Origin: Spirodela intermedia
Taxonomy: Eukaryota; Streptophyta; Magnoliopsida; Alismatales; Araceae
Direction of reading: 5' to 3'
Assembly: GCA_902729315.2 (NCBI GenBank)
Contig: LR746277.1
Span: 5,709,001-5,773,000, forward strand
DNA: 64,000 bases
Shown here: positions 49,158 to 62,476 of the stretch, in pieces
Layout of the letters: every line of letters begins with the position of its first letter
Position numbering within the stretch: the first letter of the stretch is position 1
Position numbers and translations under genes: made by a program
Notes under the pieces: generated by a model
Databases searched by the model: none
What the model was told of the DNA's origin: nothing
Seen by the model: the letters and a program-made list of their open reading frames with translations, nothing else

Positions 49158-51174
49158 TGTAAAAAAATTGATAAAAATAATTTTGGAAAGAAAGATATGT
49201 GGAAAAAGACAGTGGCAAGATGAAGGAGGGGGTATAGAGATTAGTGAAAGAAGATGATAAAATATATCCATGGAAGTCGAGCCCATGTTGATGCACCTAG
49301 AGGCTTGGCCTAGTCTATATATGGACGAGGTGGCTTGATATTTTATGCTTGATAGTAATTTTTAGCTTGCATCTACACTTAAAATTAAAGAATAAATAAG
49401 CTTAAAATAAATTCAGGATAGTAAAATATGAAGAAACTTATTTAAATTGGACTAAAAATTTAAAATTTCATTTTGACACCAAATTGAGATAGATAAATGA
49501 ATTTTAAATGAATTTTAAGTACATAAAGATGAGACTAATTCACACTTAGAAATGACCATCGTCAACAAGCAAGGTCAATCTTAGTAGGAAACAAAAGGCT
49601 ATTTTAATTTTTGACTTGAATAGAAGGTTTTGGCCATAATTGAGAGTCCTCACTTGGGAATCCAATAGGTTATTGGGAATCAAGTTTCTTAAAAATTGAG
49701 TGATTTTGAGTGAGAATTCCTACTTCTCATTTCTCTCTCTTTGAATCGTTCTAATTGAAGTAAATAAATGTACCCAATAAACTTTCATAAAGTGATTCCT
49801 TAAAACGCATAAAGGGCTCATAATACCTCTAGAACTCAGCACATTTCTAAAATTTTAAATTTTTATTTGTACTTTGTTGATTGATATAAGGGAAAAAATG
49901 TGAGTACTAAAATTAGCGTATAATCGGTAGATATTGAAAATAGAAATGTGTTATAAAGTACATAAAAATGATATATGAAGGTTATTGTTTAACCTTTATA
50001 TACAAGTTGAAAATATTTAGAAGGCTTGATTTGATGCATCTCTTGCATTGTAAGATATTGGAACATACTAGTTAGTGACATGAGATGTGATCATGTATAA
50101 TTTACTTGAAGAATAATCTTCTCGCACTACCTTTTCATGTAATGAATGATGGATCCACCCTCAATTGCAAGACCTACTTTGTCGAACATGATTTTATTGT
50201 TTAAAGAAATAAATTTCTTTCAAATTATACAAACTACTATGTTATGAGATTTTCTCACACACATGGAGGCTAAATGTGAACATAATGAGATTAGTAATCT
50301 AAAAATATATATTAAATCCTCAAATTAAGAAATCCTATGTATTTATATAGTGGACACATAAGACATGAGACTACATCATCAACAATATATATTGAAGTTG
50401 ATTTATTTGACAACCTTTTTTTTCTAGGTTCTTCCTTGTTACTTTTGAGATGATGAAGAAAAACTTTCGGTGAAAAAAGGTTAAAATAGTTACTATCAAT
50501 AAGTTAATGTAATTCACAGAAGCCTTCAGAATTACAAAAATAAGGTTAAGAGTTTATTTTTTTTTGTCTTTTTCCCACTTAGGGTTGCTCGGGTGTAGTA
50601 CCTTCCAAGGTAGTCACTTGCCATGGTATTGCTTTGGCTCGTGTGCTGCACCTTGAGGCCTAGTCCTCCCAATAGAGTTACCCATCTTAGTACTTATTTG
50701 AGTTTCAAGTATTTTTACCCTTTGGGTGTGGGAGAATGAATTGTAGTATTGCTCTGACTTAAGAGTGCTGGAAAGGTGCATCAGGAAATGGTAATGATAG
50801 GAGGACAGATCAATTAAGGTTTTTCATTTTTTCCACATATGGCTTTTGAAGGAACTTCCTAGGAGGTCACCCATTTGTCATTGCTCAGGCTTGATCACAC
50901 TTGACTTTAGAGTTCTTATGGGATTTAGTGGCAAAACTCTCATTTAAGGTTGTTAGGGTTTTTTTTTTTGACATTTGTACTTTGGGCTGAACTTCTTGGG
51001 AGGTCACTTGTCCTAATACTTCACACACGCAAATCCTTGATGTCACAATCATAGTCTTTGTGGATCAATAGTGCCTTTTGACACTTAGTCGGAGCAGCAT
51101 TTTTGAGTTGATAGTTCTTGATTGGATGTGGACCTTTGTGGCATGTTGAGTGGAGTGACTTGCGACATGATTTA
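48577..51174. other. AT-rich non-coding region with a (CT)n tract
   Basis: No gene seen. A CT microsatellite lies at 49101-49154, nearly pure from about 49109. The rest is AT-rich and frames are short. Confidence 0.5.
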
Positions 51175-51450
51175 GGATTTAGGGTTTTGGGTTTTTGGGG
51201 TTTAGGTTTTTTTTCTCTTTTTTTAAGAAAAAGAAGATTTCAATTTAATGCTAGAAGTGTCACCTCATTCTAAGGTTACATGAGTGGGATCTCATTTGCA
51301 CAAAGGGTGAGGAGGAGATGGAGGACTATAGACTTCTTTTGAAGGGAGGAATTCCCTTTTGAGTATTGGGCTAGTGATTCTAAGAAGGGATGTAGGTTGC
51401 CTTTTTTTTTTTTTGTGAGGGCCTCTTCCCTCACCCTCCACTAATTGCCT
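51175..51450 (+). repeat. Dispersed repeat, copy A, headed by a degenerate telomere-like tract
   Basis: Starts with GATTTAGGGTTTTGGG-like units, passes a T-rich/A-rich junction (about 51210-51235) and continues into a block containing GGTTACATGAGTGGGATCTC and a later GAGGGCCTCTTCC...CCCTCCACTAAT segment. The same order occurs at 63300-64000 (copy B), where the telomeric part is 866 bp and nearly perfect. Confidence 0.75.
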
Positions 51451-51519
51451 ATGATTTTGTGTATAGTTGGCTAGTGATTCTGGGAAAATAAGTAGGCTGT
51501 CTCTTCTTTTTTTTTTTTT

Positions 51520-51739
<220 letters not shown>

Positions 51740-52110
51740 GGTCAATCTTATAGATATAGTTCTTTTCCTTCTCATGAGTTCAAGTTGGCTGATGGTACTA
51801 ATCAAATCTTGAGAGAAGTGTTGCGGTGATGATTCACAACTAGTTTGACAAGTCTCATGTGCTATAGACTTATAGTTCAAAAGTGGGTAGATGTTAGCAT
51901 GTGTTGATAGTTCTGTGTCCTCAATGTATAATAGATGTGAGGTGATTATGAGGAGAGTAATGATTAAAAGTGGTGTACCCAAGTGGATCACAATAAGTCT
52001 TGTCATCCACCTTGTGCTGACGTCGACGTTGAACTACCCCAAGCGATATGTCACTACCTAAGTGTGACAGGTAGAAGCTTTTGCCCAATGCATAGTACTA
52101 GTATGCTGAG

Positions 52111-53744
52111 TGATAAATCTTCATTATCATGAGTTAATAATTGGTAAATAATATAGTTTTAGTCTTAACTCATGATAAATAGACATATTTGTGTTAAAAT
52201 GTGAAAATTGGTTTTCAATTGATTAATATTATTTTTTAGGTAATTATGTGATTTTATATGAATTTATATGATTTTTATAATCTTACTTTTGAGATAAATA
52301 AAGAAAAAGTAATAAAAAATAAAAATAAGACAAAATGAGGAGGACCCATCAGCCAATTGGGCCAGCAAGTAGGTCGGAAGCTCAGTCAGGGAGTAGTCAC
52401 GAGTAGGGGCTCAAGCGGCTTGGACCAATAGGTGCACGTGTGTGCCACTCCCCTTCCATGTCACTGGTGGCTAGCTGGCTGTGGGGCAAGGAGTGGTCAT
52501 ACATGTGAGAGAAGAGACTTGCTTAAAAATGTAACATTACTATATATTCACTCGAAAAATCGGTGCACAACTAATGTGGGACTAAATCTTTGTCACCTTT
52601 CCTAAAAAGGGGGGGCAACCGACATAGGGTCGAATCCTCTTAGAGCCGAAAGTCATATATTTTTATCTGATTATCATGACTTTCCTACAGATCGCTGGTG
52701 AAGGATTAAGCAACCAGAATCACTAGATCATCAGTAAAAATCTCGTCAATGTGATTCACAGAGCATTGTTACTAAAATTGCTGAAGGATTCCCGATAAAA
52801 GGATCGTGAATCTACTGAGTAAATCATCTCTGATTGATTGACGAACAAGCTGTTGTCAGAAAGAGGACAATCCGTCAGGAGACGAGTTGTCACCTCTTAA
52901 GAGCATACCAGATGTGATGAAGAGCCTCCTCTTATTGTATGGACTTGAGGATGAAACTCCCTGACATGCGCCCCACCTCCATCTAGCTCTTCTCCATCGG
53001 GTGACAATTACCGGAGAGCTGCAAAGTCGTCGTTTTTTCGCTCCGCTGGGTGACAGCTACCAGAGATGATTCGATGACCCATTTCATTAATCTCTAAACT
53101 TCCCGAGGAGATCTAGAGATTACCAACGTCGTCTTTGTCCAAGGAGAGCCTTTGAGGCCATAGACACTGCACAACGATCCTCCTGAATGCTCAGGATTCT
53201 GGTGCATTGCTAACCCATCGTTGTCGCGATGTCGGAACTCTATTTTCTTGCTTTTAACTTACTTTATACTTCATTTAGTGATAATTTGTGTGATTTTAAT
53301 TTACTAAAATGTATTTTGTTTAATTATGATTATTCTGACTTTTATAGATCTTAATTTGATTAATTAAATCATCTGTAATCATTTATGTAAGAATTACTAG
53401 CAAAACTCTATTTTCATCTGATTTGCATTCGTTGGGTGCTGACATCATCCTGACATCTGCACCCTTATTTCTTTTTTCTATGAATTTTAAATATATTTCT
53501 TTTTCATTTCCTAGTATAAAATTCATAGAAAATAGTATTCTTTGCAGAAAATTCTGAATAATTACAATATACTATATTACATTCTTGTGATTGATTGGGA
53601 AAATTAATGTTATTTTTTGGAATTTTTTTTTAATTATAATTGATATATTGTTCAAAAATACTTCTAAATATCTAAAAATCATATTTTCTAGTTTTCTAAA
53701 TTTTAGATTTGCATGATTTAATATATAATGATTGAGTCACGTCA
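52111..53744 (+). repeat. Left LTR (1,634 bp) of the Athila/Tat-like element
   Basis: Starts TGATAAATC, ends CACGTCA. It contains about 128 bases (about 53208-53335) that are absent from the right LTR. Confidence 0.88.
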
Positions 53745-53745
53745 A

Positions 53746-53766
53746 ATTTTGGCACTGTTGCTGGGG
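53746..53766 (+). promoter_or_regulatory. Primer binding site, tRNA-Asp type, decayed
   Basis: Directly after the left LTR lies TTTTGGCACTGTTGCTGGGG. The usual plant gypsy tRNA-Asp site is TGGCGCCGTTGCCGGGGA. The differences I see are all C-to-T or G-to-A type, as expected from decay of methylated DNA. Confidence 0.75.
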
Positions 53767-54048
53767 ATGTATTGCATAATATTTAATATTTTTGTATTTT
53801 TCTCTTAGAGTAAACAAAAAAGTTTAACTCTTGTTTTATTTTCTTTTTGTTGATTTTTTTTTAAAAAAAGGAGAATGAAGAGAAGCAAGGCAAGGACTAG
53901 AGCATACTGAAGGAGGGTAATAATTACTAAAATTTTCCCTTGAATTTATTGATGTTTTATGTTTGGTGGAAGATCGTTACATCCAAGGCTAGAAAATCCT
54001 TTCATTATTTCATTCAAAACTAAAAATTCGAAAGAAAAATTAATTTTG

Positions 54049-54948
54049 ATGGATCTTGAAGGAAGTACAGGTCAAACTGAGAACAATCCTATGGCCATGA
54101 AAAATTATTATATCCCTAATTCATTTTAAAGAGTATCCAATATTAGAGTCCTATTAGCACCCACTGTTAAATTCAAAATAAATCTAAAAATTTTTCAAAT
54201 ACTCTCTAATTTTCATAGATTGTCTTTAGAGAAACCTCATCAGCACTTAGAAAAATTTTATATGGTCTGTGATTTAGTTAATCTCTTTTAAGTTACACCA
54301 GAAATTATTAAGATGAAATTATTTTCTCATACACTTAGGGACAAAGCTAGTCATTGGCTATCCACATTAGATAGAGAATTAACTAGCTAGAAGGATATAG
54401 AATAAGCCTTTCTTCGAAAATGTTATCTCTTAGGAAAAACTCAAAGTATGAAAAAATATATATGGAGTTTTTCTCAAAGATCAGAAAAAATTTTACATGA
54501 GACATGAGAAACATTCAAATATTTACTTAAAAAGTGTCCTCATCATGCTATAACTAATTGGCAGCTCAATATATTTTTTTATGATAGATTATTAGAACAA
54601 CATAGAAATATGATTGATTCTATACATAGAGGAGCTTTTATGGAGAAAACCCCTGATGAGATTTACAGTCTTTATGAGAATTTAAGTACAAATTCTAGAG
54701 ATCAAGTCTCTTTTGAATTATATGACAAAGATAAGAAGAGAGGAATTCATGAATTATATCATGATAATGATTCTAAATTTAGAAATGAGGTTAATCAGAT
54801 TAATCAAAGATTAGAAAAAGTTGATTTACTTATTGACAATATTAGAAAGCCTCTTAACCCTCAATTTGATTCAAATAGTACATGTCTTATGTATGGTAAA
54901 AATGATCACTTTGAATTTCAATATCATTCTAGGCAAGAACAAGTGTAG
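54049..54948 (+). pseudogene. Broken retrotransposon gag
   Basis: A single frame runs from ATG 54049 to a stop at 54948 with five internal stop codons and no frameshift before 54948. It reads as a gypsy gag: HTLRDKASHWLSTL, FLRKCYLLGKT, FYDRLLEQHRNMIDS and EKTPDEIYSLYENL, then a zinc-knuckle remnant (CLMYGKNDHFEFQYH) in which expected cysteines are lost. The stops are TAA, TAA, TAG, TAA and TGA, each one transition away from a Gln or Trp codon. Confidence 0.82.
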
Positions 54949-57477
54949 GTACCCCACGATTTTAGTAAAAATAGGAAATATTTTTCTAATTCTTATAATC
55001 CTAATTGTGAGAATAATTTTTTGTAGAGAAACTCAAATAATATTCAAAATCCAGAAGCACTTAAATTCAATTCAAAATTTGAATTTCATCTAAAATAGGA
55101 ACATAGATTTCAGAAAAATCAGCCCTCTCAAACCCAACTTGATACTATAGAAATGATGCAGCAAATGAGCCAAATGATGCAACAGACTATGAATCAAATG
55201 ATGCACAAACTATGAATCAAATGATGCTGCATCAAAAACAAATTATAGAAGCTCTTGGGAATAAGAGAGATGAGGGACAACTACTTAGTCAGGCCATACA
55301 AAATTGAAGGAACTGCATAACAATAGGATTTCAGCAAGGAGAGTCTAGCTAGATAAATTTAGAAAAAGACCCACAAAATGAAAATGTTAGGATAGTGAAT
55401 ATATTGAGTGAGAATATTTTACCTGATCCTTATTTTCAATTATTAGAAGAAATTAATGATCTATTAGAAGTAAATGAGAATATCAAGGTCAAAAATATAG
55501 TAGTAGAAAATTTGAATAAAATCATTTATTACTCACAATTGATGAATGAATATTTTGAGGATGATGAGGAGAAAGAGTCCTTAGATGAAGAAACAATAGC
55601 TGATCATGGAAAAATCATCTAAATTTTTGTAGAAGGGAATAAGGACAAAAATGAAGAAAAATATATTTCAAGTGAGGAAAAATCAGTTGATTTGGGAGAT
55701 GTAGGAGATGAAATTAATAAATCTAATCATAATTCTATAGCCATGGATGTTGATAGTGAGGATGATGATGTATATCATATACTAAAATTAAAAGATAGCT
55801 CTTGGGAAGATGAAGAATTTGATGAGTTGAGAAATAGAAAGCTAGAAAAAGAGTTGATTCAACTAATTAGAAGAAACAAAAATAATGGATATGAATATAG
55901 AGATAATTTTGGAGGAGAAAATTTGAATTTACTGAATTCATTAGATCTGAGATTAAAGAAGACAATCCTTTCATCCTTCAAAATCCACAGCCCATTGGAC
56001 TTACTTCTAAGCTTGAAATATTTTACTCATCACAAATTGAACAAATATATATGGAAGATAAAATGGAGCAGGAGAAGATTATGCAGATAAAAGAATAAAT
56101 TAAGAAATAGGTGAGTGGAAGAATTAGAGATATCAATTTAGATGAAAAAATTCTAGATTGGATAAGAGCTAATTTGAAAATTATATGGCCTAATCACATG
56201 TTATGGTCTATTAATAGAAAGTATTTATTAATGAAAGAGAGCTTTATAAAATAAGACAGAAATGAGAAAAGATTCTTTTCAAAATAGAAATATTATTTTT
56301 AGGAAAATTTTAATAATTTTCATTTTTTTTGGCTGAAAGTATGTCAAGGTATATATATGAAGTATATGGATTTATGCTAAATCTGAAAAAGAATGTCATG
56401 AAATTTACCTTAGGATACAAATATATTTTGATGGCCATAGATCATCTTATATGATCTAAGAACTGTCCAGTTGAAGACATTAGATTCAACGTTGTATGGG
56501 AGACAACCCATGGTTTTTATTTTATTTTGTTTGATTTTTTTTAAGCTCTTTTTTTCTTAAAATTTTGCAGTACTTATTTCTGTATTTATTTTTTCAAAAA
56601 AGAGCAAGAAGAGGAGTGTAAGATGAAGTGGAAAATTAAAAACGAGGTTGAGGTGATGTCTTTTTGAGCTTTATCATTTATGAAAATATTTTTAATGCTT
56701 AACTTTGCACATATGCATGCTTCACGTGAAAATTATATTTTCTGCATATTCTATTTCGAGTTTTTTGTGTCATTGAGGACAATGTCATTTTTAAGTTGGG
56801 AGGTAAAGTATTCATTATTAAATTATACCGTAGGACGATTAAGAACATGTGTTTGTATTATAATAGTACTTGAAAAAATAAAAAAATAATAAAATTCAGA
56901 AAAATTGCAACATCTATTTTTTGGTTTTCTATTAGGAACAATAGATTGTCAAAAACAACAACAAAAAATAGCCTATAATTTGAAATTCTAGCGACCCTTT
57001 TCTCACATTTCAATTCCCTAGACATATATTATTAAAATTTGAAATTATAACTATAAAGAGGATAGTTTTGATTTATTTTTGACAAATTTATTGTTGCTAA
57101 AAATAGAACTGAAAATAGAAAACAAAACTATCAGAACTATCTAATTTACAAATTCCTTACATCATATTGTATGCACGAAAAATTAAATCAATTAGATTGA
57201 TTGATACCAAAAGATACTTAGAAGATTATTATTGAGTCAAAAGAATGATCTAGTAGCATGAAATATTAGAATACTCCTTAGATACGTGATAGATAACTTG
57301 GATTTGATTTTACAGATTCTCACTTCATGATCTTGATGGATAGTATTTACTTGATGTGAAAATTTGATTGATCATTTGAGTTTAATAGAGATTTTTGTAC
57401 CTTGATCTATAAGACTTGTGAGTAGAAATTACTTATTTCGAAAAAAAAAAGAGAGCAATGTGAAAAATCTAGAAACG

Positions 57478-57635
57478 AAGAGTACACATAGAGGGTGTGA
57501 GACATCATTCTCATTGTCGAAAATTGAGTATAGAAAAACAATTGCTACAAAATAAGTAGATAAAGTGAAAGCTCTGAAAATGAAGAGTACACATGGAGGG
57601 TGTGAGACATCATTCTTATTGTCAAAATTTGTTTA
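57478..57635 (+). repeat. Imperfect tandem unit of about 110 bp inside the element
   Basis: The block GAAGAGTACACAT-GAGGGTGTGAGACATCATTCT-ATTGTC occurs at about 57478 and again at about 57588 within the non-coding 3' interior of the LTR element. Confidence 0.7.
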
Positions 57636-58041
57636 CAAGAAAAGCTAATTATCGACTATATATAAAAATAAAAAAAAGAAGGAAGAAATATAGTACAAAC
57701 TTCAAAAATCAAGTCATAGAAAAAGGGAAATATAAGATCAATATTATTCTTGGATGAGTATTGATAATTAAAATATCTTGTAAATACATCTATGAGTAAA
57801 GAAGTGATAAAGATGTGAATAGAAGAAGTGAAGTCTAGATTGTTATTCTAAGGAGTGTTTAAACATTTAAGTGCTTGACATCATTCTTAAATACTTGATA
57901 TAAGAATCCAAAGTGTCTAAAGGTGCATAATTTCTAATTGTATTTTTTTTTCTATATTAAAATATGATGTTTGAGATTTGTAAATTTTTATTTCTGTAAT
58001 TCTATTACTAAGGGACTTGCAATGATTTAAGTTGGAAGATG

Positions 58042-59547
58042 TGATAAGTCTTCATTATCAAGAGTTAATAATTAGTAAATAATATAGTTTTAGCCTTAAC
58101 TCATGATAAATAGACTTATATTTGTGTTAAAATGTGAAAAGTGGTTTTTTAGTTGATTAATATTAATTTTTGGGTAATTATATAATTTTACACAAAAAAT
58201 CATATGATTTTTATGGTCTTACTTTTGAGATAAATGAAGAAAAATAAATAAAAAATAAAAATAAGATAAAATGAGGGGGACCCGCCGACCAACCGTGCCT
58301 ACAAGCGGGTCGAAAGCTCAATCAAGGAGTAGCCGCGAGTAGGGGCTCAAGCGGCTTGGACCGATAGAGGCACGTGTGCGCCACTCCCCTACCATGTCAC
58401 CAGTGGCCAACTAGCTATGGGGCAAGGAGTGGTCGTACACGTGAGAGAAGGGACTTACTTAGAAATATAACATTATTATATATTCGCCCAAAAAATCGGT
58501 GCACAATCGATGTTGGACTAAATCTACGTCACCTTCCTTAGAAAGGGCGAGCAATCGACATAGGTTTGAATCCTCCTAGAGCCAAAAGTCATATTTTTAT
58601 TTGATTATTGCGACTTTCTTATAGATTGTCGGTGAAGGATTAAGCAACTAGAATTGCTGGATCATCGGCAAAAATCTCATCAACGCGATTCGTGGAGCAT
58701 TGTTACTAAAATTGCTGAAAGATTCCTGATAAAAAGATCATGAATCCATCGAGCAAATCATCTCTGATTGATCGACGAACAAGTCGTCGTCGGGAAGAGG
58801 ACGATCTGCTAGGAGATGAGTCGCCACCTCTGAGAGCGTACCAAATGTGATGAAGAGCCTTTTCTTACTATGCAGACCTAAGGATGAAGCTCCCTGACAC
58901 ACGCCCCACCTCCATTCAGCTCCTCTTCATCGGGTGATAGCTGCCGAAGAGCCGCAAAGTCACCGTTTTTCTACTCCGTTGGGTGATAGCCGTCAGAGTC
59001 GATTCGACGACCTATTTCATTAATCTCTAGACTTCACATGGAGATCTAGAGATTGTCCACGTTGTCTTTGTCTAAAGAGAGCCTTCGAGACCATGAACAC
59101 TATACGACAATCCTCCCGAACACTTACGATTCTTCTGGCTTTTATAGATCTTAATTTGATTAATTAAATCATCTATAATCACTTATGTAAGAATCATTGG
59201 ACGGAACTCTATTTTCACCCGATTTGCATTCGCTACGTGCTGACGTCATCTTGATGTCCACATCCTTATTTCTTTTTTATGTGAATTTTAAATATATTTC
59301 TTTTTCATTTTCTAATATAAAATTCATAAAAAATAGTATTCTTTGTAAATGTTTTGAATAATTATCAAATACTATATTACATCCTTGTGATCGGCCTAGA
59401 AAATTAATACTATTTTTTGGAAGTTTTATTGAATTATAATTGATATCTTTGTTCAGAAATACTTCTAAATATCCAAAAATTATATATTTTTTAATTTTAT
59501 AAATTTTAGTTTTGCATGATTTAATATACAACGACTGAGTCACGTCA
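58042..59547 (+). repeat. Right LTR (1,506 bp) of the Athila/Tat-like element
   Basis: Starts TGATAAGTC, ends CACGTCA. It lacks the 128-bp block present in the left LTR; the joint is near 59131, where an ATTCT word that flanks the block in the left LTR remains. Confidence 0.88.
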
Positions 59548-59552
59548 CTAAG

Positions 59553-62337
59553 TTACTCTAAGTAGTGTCTACCTCGAGCTTTTGTAGCCATATCTTGCTA
59601 AGAGGTGAAAACAAATCTTAGACGGGTGCATACTACATGTGTAACAAGCCTATATGCACTTTGATTCCCCTTATGTAGCTGGTGTGTGATGGCGCTGATC
59701 CTCTCACGACAGCACATGATATCCATCTAGGTGTTCTTGACTCACCAATGGGAGCAAGTACCTACACGCAACATTTTAATTAACACTATGGAGTCAAATT
59801 TTAAGATAATATCATATAGGTTTTGTTCCTCACAGAGGAGCAAACTGATGGCGAGGGGGACTCATCTCTATTGGCTCAAGAGACACCAACAGTCTAAGTT
59901 CAGCCCGATCAATACGTGAAGACGAAGGAGCCTGGTTTTTGCTACACGACCTAGCCCTTCAAGATGACGACATTCCACCTCTGCGTCGAGGCATCTTTAT
60001 CTTTCTTTATATTTTCACGTTGACTTGTTGGGTGTCGCATTTGTGTTAATGGACCAAATTCTATATGTGTGTGTTGTTATTTGTGTCTCCCTTTCTTTAG
60101 GATTTTATTGGGTCCATCTTTTGAGGCCCAATTAAAACCCTAAGGGGGGGGACCTATGTTTCTTTCCTTTTGGGCCTCTTTTGGGCTTATTTGGGTCTTT
60201 ATTTGAGGCCCACTTAAGCACCGTATGAGGGCCCTCCTCTTTCTCCTTTTAGGGGAGCTTATTGGGTCTCTCTTTTAGAGGCCCAATAAGCCCCTTTTGT
60301 AGCCTTTTTATGACTTATGGGCTTGAGGGCCTCAAGTGGGGCCACCTCCCCTTAGCCCACTTGTGGGCCTTGTATAAAGGGAGGTAGGACCCTCCCTCAA
60401 CCCTAAGTGCCGAATTTTGTGAGAGATTATCGTTTGTGAGTTACCTTCTTCGTGACCTAGGATATGGGGAGAAGGAGGGAGAGGAAGGACGTCGATACCC
60501 TTTGAGGACTTCGTTCATCGTGACGTTGCTGCTTGAGAAGTCTTGCTGCTGCTTGAGACTAACTACCACTGCCGGACATCTTCATCGCTGCCCATGAGAT
60601 CACTGCTGTAACCAGACAAAATGGTCGCGGTTGCCCCTGCAACCGCCGCTGCCTCTGCTGGAACCCCATCACGCCATCGTGACAAAAAGGGCTTGCTTCG
60701 CCTCCCTACGACCCGTCACTGAGCACTCTGTCGGAGTCTCTTGACTTCTAGTTCAACTGCCACCTCTTCCTTTGGATCTCCATCGTAAACTCGCCAGAGC
60801 TGTCATCCGCCGCTCTGCCCCATCGCTGGTCATTCGCCGATGAATGCCTACCTGCCGTCGACGTCAGGAAAGACCCTATAGCCGTGCCGATGAGCCAGAT
60901 CTAGTCCAAGCTCCTCACTGGTCCCCCTACCAGAGTTTCTCGACAACCCGCCACTGTCGTGCCATTTCTAATGCCACCTAGACTGGGAGGGCTCAACCCT
61001 CCCTAGTATATCGTTAGTCGAGATTGTCTCTTTCCTCTACTTCGCCTCCCCGTGCTGCTAGAGAAGGCCAATCCTTTCAGTGATGGTTGGGCTTCTGCCC
61101 AACCACCGATGCTTGGCATTCCTATTGAAGCACCACTGCTGTGCGTGCCCCACGCACTAGCTCCTGCAGCCTGCACACCCACCCAATGCTGCCGCCCATG
61201 TGCCTTGAGGCACGCCACACAGCTTGCTGCGCGCACCCACTAGCGTACCCTTTGGCTCACTAGCAGGCCCACACCTACGCCGACTGCACCACACCTTATG
61301 ACGACGACTACTACAACTCTCGACTAGAATCGACCGTCAACGTTGAGCATCGCTCTTCACTGGATGTCTCTACTTACATCGAGTCTCCACTCCATCACGA
61401 CCCACCAGGCTACACAGTCCCAAAGGTTAGCTCCGTACCCCTTCTTACTTAAGTTTAATTATCTTTTGAAGGGTTTTCTCGACTCATTTCCACCGCCATC
61501 AGGAGAACGTAGACAAGATAGGACGAGTTATAGGATCGTGACTTCTGACACTATGTCAGACTCATCACCATTCGTGAGCTGCAGCCCTAGGCTACTTCAC
61601 GACGATCGTTCAATCGTCTATCTAGATGTGGACCGAAAGGGTCTCACACTTACCATCGTCGAGTGTTTCCTCAGATTGTCTTGGGTTGATAGTGCATATT
61701 AGTACGCCTGTTTGTACTTAGGTTAGGGTCTATACATTCTTATTGGATTGGTCCGATTGCCCTATCTTGGGTCTTGAGTTTCATTGATTAGGTACAAGGG
61801 TTCTTGCCCTGTCTTGCATCACAAACCATTGTGGATTACAATAGCCTCCACTAATGTGTTAGTCTGAACATTGTAATAGTGGGAAAAGGTAAAGATAATA
61901 CTCCCTATATGGTTTCGTAAGAGGCCTCTTCCTTCTGTAGGTCCAGGGTTCCCACATGCTACCCTGTCCACATTGAGCTTTAGGTGTCCTATCAGCAATG
62001 GTCTCTAATAGATAGTTTGCATAATGATCTATGTATAGATTTGTAAGGCTAGAATTCCCTAAGTCTTAAGTGCCTCACAATAGAGGCCGAGCATGTTGCG
62101 ATAGAGGATGTGCACTCTGCAACCATTGTGTGACGTGCCTCATAATTTTTGGGGCACACATCAGTTGACCTACAAAATGAGAGAGATTTCATGTCTTCTA
62201 TATCTCCCATAGCATGTACATTATGGAAATACGTAGGTAGAGGCTACCCCTAGAGCTTTACAGTGAATCAAAGACTCTCTTGAAGATTTCTAGGGGGTGT
62301 GAGAGATGAAGGAGGATAAAATATGGGTGACTAATTC
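59553..62337. other. Repeat-like region with promoter-like hairpin and TATA, no gene
   Basis: No intact gene. The stretch 60080-60420 is rich in TGGGCC / GGCCCA words, includes a 14-bp hairpin (60258-60290) and a TATAAA (60373-60378) followed by GGGAGGTAGGACCC. This looks like the U3/R part of an LTR, but I could not find its partner. GC-rich DNA at 60570-61330 has short frames of low-complexity type. Confidence 0.45.
60258..60290. other. Perfect-but-one 14-bp hairpin upstream of a TATA box
   Basis: Arms 60258-60271 (CTTATTGGGTCTCT) and 60277-60290 (AGAGGCCCAATAAG) pair with one mismatch (G-T in RNA) around a 5-base loop, about 85 bases upstream of TATAAA at 60373. Confidence 0.7.
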
Positions 62338-62432
62338 CTTAATAGTTGGTTCCAACATTCCATAACAACGACACTATAGAAAAATAAATGATCTATAGTT
62401 TTGTTCCTTAGAGTGGTGTGACAATAATGACA
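62338..62432 (-). pseudogene. LINE reverse-transcriptase zinc-binding (zf-RVT) remnant
   Basis: Minus-strand translation gives CHYCHTTLRNKTIDHLFFYS followed by VVVMECWNQLL and then a stop. The C-x2-C ... T-x-DHLFF ... W order is the zf-RVT signature found after the reverse transcriptase of plant non-LTR elements. The last cysteine is replaced. Only this piece is recognisable. Confidence 0.65.
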
Positions 62433-62476
62433 CTTAGAACATATGTGGTGTCTAGTAATGGCCATACGGTCGTCAG

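Larger units (their letters stand above)
52111..59547 (+). mobile_element. Decayed Athila/Tat-like (Ty3/gypsy) LTR retrotransposon, gag only
   Basis: A full structural element of 7.4 kb. Left LTR 52111-53744 and right LTR 58042-59547 both begin TGATAA and end GTCA. The flanks CTGAG (52106-52110) and CTAAG (59548-59552) look like a 5-bp target duplication with one change. A primer site for tRNA-Asp follows the left LTR. The internal 4.3 kb carries a broken gag (54049-54948), a Met/Gln-rich segment near 55145-55240, and acidic short frames (55395-55622, 55692-56090). I find no protease, reverse transcriptase, RNase H or integrase motif. A TTTTTAAGTTGGGAGGT tract near 56790 and a TTTAAGTTGGAAG tract just before the right LTR resemble Athila polypurine regions. 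The two LTRs differ at many sites, so the insertion is old. Confidence 0.88.

Noticed and set aside
61343-61702. 119-codon frame near the telomeric array
   Set aside because: Composition is unremarkable, no motif seen, and the surrounding DNA is repeat-like.
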